Below are positions 62,001-64,000 of a stretch of 64,000 bases of DNA, piece after piece (positions within the stretch are counted from its first letter, which is position 1; every line of letters starts with the position of its first letter). The stretch comes from Rhodobacter calidifons (GTDB taxonomy: Bacteria > Pseudomonadota > Alphaproteobacteria > Rhodobacterales > Rhodobacteraceae): positions 1-64,000 of the forward strand of contig NZ_JAANHS010000012.1 of the NCBI RefSeq assembly GCF_011174775.1. Reading direction: 5' to 3'. The position numbers and the translations under genes were made by a program. The notes beneath the pieces are model-generated. The model was not told where the DNA came from, did no database searches, and was given only the letters and a program-made list of their open reading frames with translations.

Positions 62001-64000
62001 CGCACGACCGACCGTTCGACCGGGCGGCCCGAGCCCTCGGCGACCCGCACCGTCACCCGCGCCTCCAGCGGGCGGAACGGGGCATCGACCTGCGGCAGAT
62101 AGACCGGCAGGATGGCTACGCCCTCCGCGTCGGTCTCGGCCCCGTCCAGCGCGGCCATCTGGGCGCTGAAGGGCTGGTCGTGACGGCCGAAGACATAGCC
62201 GGGGAACCTCGCCAGCCCGTTTGCCGCGCGCAGCAGCACCTCGCCCTCAACCGCCAGCCCCGCCCCCGGCGCGCCGAACAGATAGCGCGCGGCAAGCGTC
62301 AGATCGACCGGATCCGCGCCCAGCGCCAGCGGCGCATCTGACAGCGACAGGTCGAAGTCGATGCGTTCGGGCAGGAAATCCTCGACCAGAAAGGTCTTCG
62401 CGGCCAGGGCCGGGGCCTTCACGTCGGCGAACAGCTCCAGCCGCCAGACCCCGCGCGGCGCCGAGCCGGCGATGGGCAGGCTGAACACATGCCCGCCCGC
62501 CCCCCGGTCCTCGACCAGCTGGCGCGAATATTCCACCCCGTCGGGGCGTTTCAGCACCGCCGTCAGCGGCAGGCCCTCGACCGCCTTCTGTTCGGGGTCG
62601 CGCGCCAGCGCGGTGACATAGACCGTCTCGCCCGCCCGATAGGCGCCGCGATCGGTCGTGACGAAGACATCCACCGGCGGGGCCGCCTCACGCCCTTCCA
62701 CCCCGCGGTCCGACAGGTCGAACTCGGGGTCGGTCAGCGACAGGAAGGCGATGTCCTCGGCCCCGTCCTTCACCACGACCATCGCCGGGGCCGACCCGCC
62801 CGTGCCGCGCGTCAGACCCGCGTCAAAGCGGGCATAGCCCTGCGCGTCGGTCGTCGCCGTGCCCAGCACCGCATTCGCGCGGTTCAGAAGCTCGACCGTC
62901 ACCCCCGGCTTCGCCGCCGCCGTCCCCAGGCTGCGGACAAAGACATGCAACCCGTCCACCCCTGACATCGTGGTCACGCCCAGGTCCGAGATCACGAACC
63001 ACTGCCAGCCGGGCGGTATGGCGTAGGGATCCGCCCCCGGCACCTCCGCCTTCAGCGCGTAGATTCCGACCGGCAGGCCCTCCAGCGCCGCGCCCAGCGG
63101 CAGCCGCGTGGTGACGTCGCGGTTCACCTCTTGCGCGACGGTGGCCGTCCCGGTCCACAGCATCTCGCCCACAGTGTCGGCGAACTGTTCCTCGGAATAG
63201 ACGTTGATCGGCGCGCCGAAGTAATAGTCCTGGATCGAGCGCAGCAGGTTGCGGTCGGTGACGCGGTACAGCGTCAGGTCCAGCTTTTCGGTATTGACGG
63301 TCTGCACCGGCAGCGCGGCCTCGCCCGCCCTGGGCAGCACATAGCCGCGCCCCGGGAACTTGACGCCGGGATTGCGGTCGCGGACATATTGCGTGATCTC
63401 GACCGATTTCGCCATGACCTGCCCGTCCGCCGCCGGCAGGCCTTCGCGGAAGGTGATGCTGTAGCGCTTGCCGTGTTCCAGCCCGGCGACACAGAGCTGC
63501 CGCCAGCCGCCGGTCTCGACCACCAGTCCGGGGTCCTTCAGCTGCACGAAGGTGGAATAATCCACCCCCGAGGCCACCAGATCCTCGGTGAAGGTCGCGC
63601 AGATGCGCGGGCGGGCCAGGTCGGACTGCACCTCGGTCTCGCTGATGCGGAAGCCGTATTTGCCGATCGCCTCCTCCAGGGCCGCCGCCGTGTCGGTCCG
63701 GTTCTGCAAGGACTGCGCCAGCCGCAGCGCCTGCACCGTGTCGCGGCCACGACCGTTGCGCTCCAGCACATCGGCCATCGTCAACAGGATCGTGTGGCGC
63801 AGCGCCGGATTTTCCGCGCGCAGGTAGCCGTTCACCGAGGACAGCATCGCCTGATAGAAGAAATAGCCCGACTGGTTCGGGTCGGCCTTCCCGGCCTCGA
63901 GCTGGCGCCGCGCGAATTCGGCCCAGGTCGCGGCGTCATCGGTCCGGTTGAGGGCTGCCCCGGTGAAGGCCGCAGCCCCCGCCCAGTCGCCCCGCGCCTC
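59015..64000 (-). CDS. bacterial alpha-2-macroglobulin (N-terminus beyond window)
   Basis: 1661 residues visible and still open at the right edge. Large periplasmic or lipid-anchored protease trap built of macroglobulin beta domains. The thioester motif CTEQ is present (YPYGCTEQ, around 60340-60360), so the covalent-trap type. The C-terminus has the alpha-helical thioester domain and a final receptor-like beta domain. Paired with pbpC downstream, as in the yfhM-pbpC arrangement. Start, signal peptide and lipobox lie outside the window. Confidence 0.95.
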   Translation of the reverse strand, partial: EARGDWAGAAAFTGAALNRTDDAATWAEFARRQLEAGKADPNQSGYFFYQAMLSSVNGYLRAENPALRHTILLTMADVLERNGRGRDTVQALRLAQSLQNRTDTAAALEEAIGKYGFRISETEVQSDLARPRICATFTEDLVASGVDYSTFVQLKDPGLVVETGGWRQLCVAGLEHGKRYSITFREGLPAADGQVMAKSVEITQYVRDRNPGVKFPGRGYVLPRAGEAALPVQTVNTEKLDLTLYRVTDRNLLRSIQDYYFGAPINVYSEEQFADTVGEMLWTGTATVAQEVNRDVTTRLPLGAALEGLPVGIYALKAEVPGADPYAIPPGWQWFVISDLGVTTMSGVDGLHVFVRSLGTAAAKPGVTVELLNRANAVLGTATTDAQGYARFDAGLTRGTGGSAPAMVVVKDGAEDIAFLSLTDPEFDLSDRGVEGREAAPPVDVFVTTDRGAYRAGETVYVTALARDPEQKAVEGLPLTAVLKRPDGVEYSRQLVEDRGAGGHVFSLPIAGSAPRGVWRLELFADVKAPALAAKTFLVEDFLPERIDFDLSLSDAPLALGADPVDLTLAARYLFGAPGAGLAVEGEVLLRAANGLARFPGYVFGRHDQPFSAQMAALDGAETDAEGVAILPVYLPQVDAPFRPLEARVTVRVAEGSGRPVERSVVRALSPSEPMIGIKPLFDGVAPEGGAARFQLIAVGPGEAPVDLPLRWKVSRVQYDYQWYQSFGDWRWEPVVTRQLVAEGTAAAGAQPVEIAADVTWGSYEIVVERADGGRAGASMAFYAGWYAPADASATPDTLELSLDKPAYRPGETATLRVVPRAAGTALVTVLSNRLIAMQAVEVTEGENLIRLPVTDDWGAGVYVTASVLRPMDVAAGRNPARALGLTHARIDPGARALAASVEVAAEAAPRGPLDVAVKVDGITAGETAYVTIAAVDLGILNLTGFKAPDPQDHYFGQRRLGVGIRDIYGRLIDGLNGATGEVRSGGDAGAQARLQAPPPTEELVAYFTGPLEMGADGYARTSFDLPSFNGTVKVMAVAWSKTGVGQASADVLVRDPVVVTASLPRFLSPGDTSRLLLEVVHATGPSGRMSLDVTANGLTLGPVPSGFDLGEKAKAVFEVPVTAGDAGIRTIDIRLTTPDGKVLKKTLTIPVQVNDPEVARISRMELASGQSFTFDGEVFAGLVPGSGKAVMAVGPIARLNAPGLLAALDRYPYGCTEQMTSKALPLLYFDQVARVMDLQGAENIRTRIDQALVEILANQSANGGFGLWGPADGDLWLDAYVTDFLSRARAQGYQVPEVAFRSALENLRNQVNYAPDFSAATNGGGEALAYALMVLAREGAAAVGDLRYYADVKGDDFATPLAQAQLAAALASYGDQPRADAMFRKAAAKMASQAPEQGQVWRVDYGTPYRDTAALLTLAVEAGSTAVDREALTDRLAAQGTNLSTQEATWALLATNALIDRPGAEGVTIDGAPADGPLVRVLDAGAVAPVVVRNNGADTTITVTTYGVPAEPEPAGGNGYAITRTYYTMDGQEVAPGSVAAGTRLVTVLEVTPFAYGEARLMVSDPLPAGLEIDNPNLMSAGATSELGWLDAMQDVAHAEFRQDRFLAAVDWRSDAPFRLAYVVRAVSPGSFHHPAASVEDMYRPDFRARSATGTLTITH

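Noticed and set aside
58994-62341. 1115-codon open frame on the plus strand
   Set aside because: Antisense to the alpha-2-macroglobulin gene; composition rich in Arg/His/Gly/Pro, no recognisable domain.

Overview
The window is a high-GC chromosomal segment of an alphaproteobacterium, most likely a Rhodobacteraceae/Paracoccaceae relative. Reasons: a glpD-glpSTPQ-DUF2160-glpV glycerol ABC operon, a tandem glycine riboswitch before gcvTHP, a serC-serA pair with a short structured leader, DUF817, DUF3775 and UPF0314 proteins, a 57-aa membrane protein often mislabelled CTP synthetase, and RTX/Hint-type calcium-binding proteins. It is mainly core and metabolic genome. I see no prophage, insertion sequence, CRISPR array or plasmid gene.

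Layout. 1-3.5 kb: a large RTX calcium-binding protein whose C-terminus lies beyond the left edge, with a recent 162-bp internal duplication. 3.6-8.5 kb: NAD kinase, glyA, a DUF817 membrane protein, an alpha/beta hydrolase and two small membrane proteins. 8.6-20.2 kb: a complete glycerol module read leftward (glpD, two unlike ABC ATPases, two permeases, DUF2160, binding protein, glycerol kinase, Fe-type alcohol dehydrogenase), with the DeoR-type repressor glpR divergent. 20.2-27.1 kb: a glycerol-3-phosphate/glycerophosphodiester module (isomerase-like protein, GpdQ-like phosphodiesterase, ugpBAEC, 2H phosphoesterase) with a Pho box before ugpB. Both modules feed glycerol-3-phosphate to GlpD. 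27.3-30.2 kb: tRNA-Ala(CGC), thioredoxin 2, DUF3775, azlCD and a secreted hypothetical protein. 30.3-35 kb: riboswitch-gcvT-gcvH-gcvP. 35-39.2 kb: a decayed RTX-Hint relic, a MATE transporter, gltX and about 600 bp without a recognisable gene. 39.2-43.8 kb: a homoprotocatechuate meta-cleavage operon (hpaFEDGH). 43.9-48.4 kb: zincin-like protein, exported MBL hydrolase, PfkB kinase, zapE, TauE/SafE permease. 48.6-53.4 kb: serB divergent from serC-serA, then a PPP-type phosphatase. 53.4-56.8 kb: small membrane proteins, MFS transporter, thiolase. 56.8-64 kb: pbpC and an alpha-2-macroglobulin gene running off the right edge.

Intergenic space carries three families of dispersed palindromes: TTCGAA-centred palindromes next to a GC hairpin (11.35, 33.16, 45.4 and 56.8 kb); paired hairpins with loops CCTGA and TCAAG (13.67, 50.87 and 58.87 kb); and an AAATACTCC plus G-rich hairpin element (37.2, 48.5 and 52.6 kb). 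Several gene borders also hold dyads or direct repeats that look like operators (glpD/glpR, ugp, hpa, serB/serC). The 260 bp at 5892-6151 and the other short gaps not listed show nothing I can name. I did not find a clearly new multi-gene system. The most unusual items are the asymmetric glycerol ABC ATPases, the variant-site Fe-alcohol dehydrogenase coupled to glpK, the 2H phosphoesterase at the end of ugp, the RTX duplication and relic, and the repeat families.
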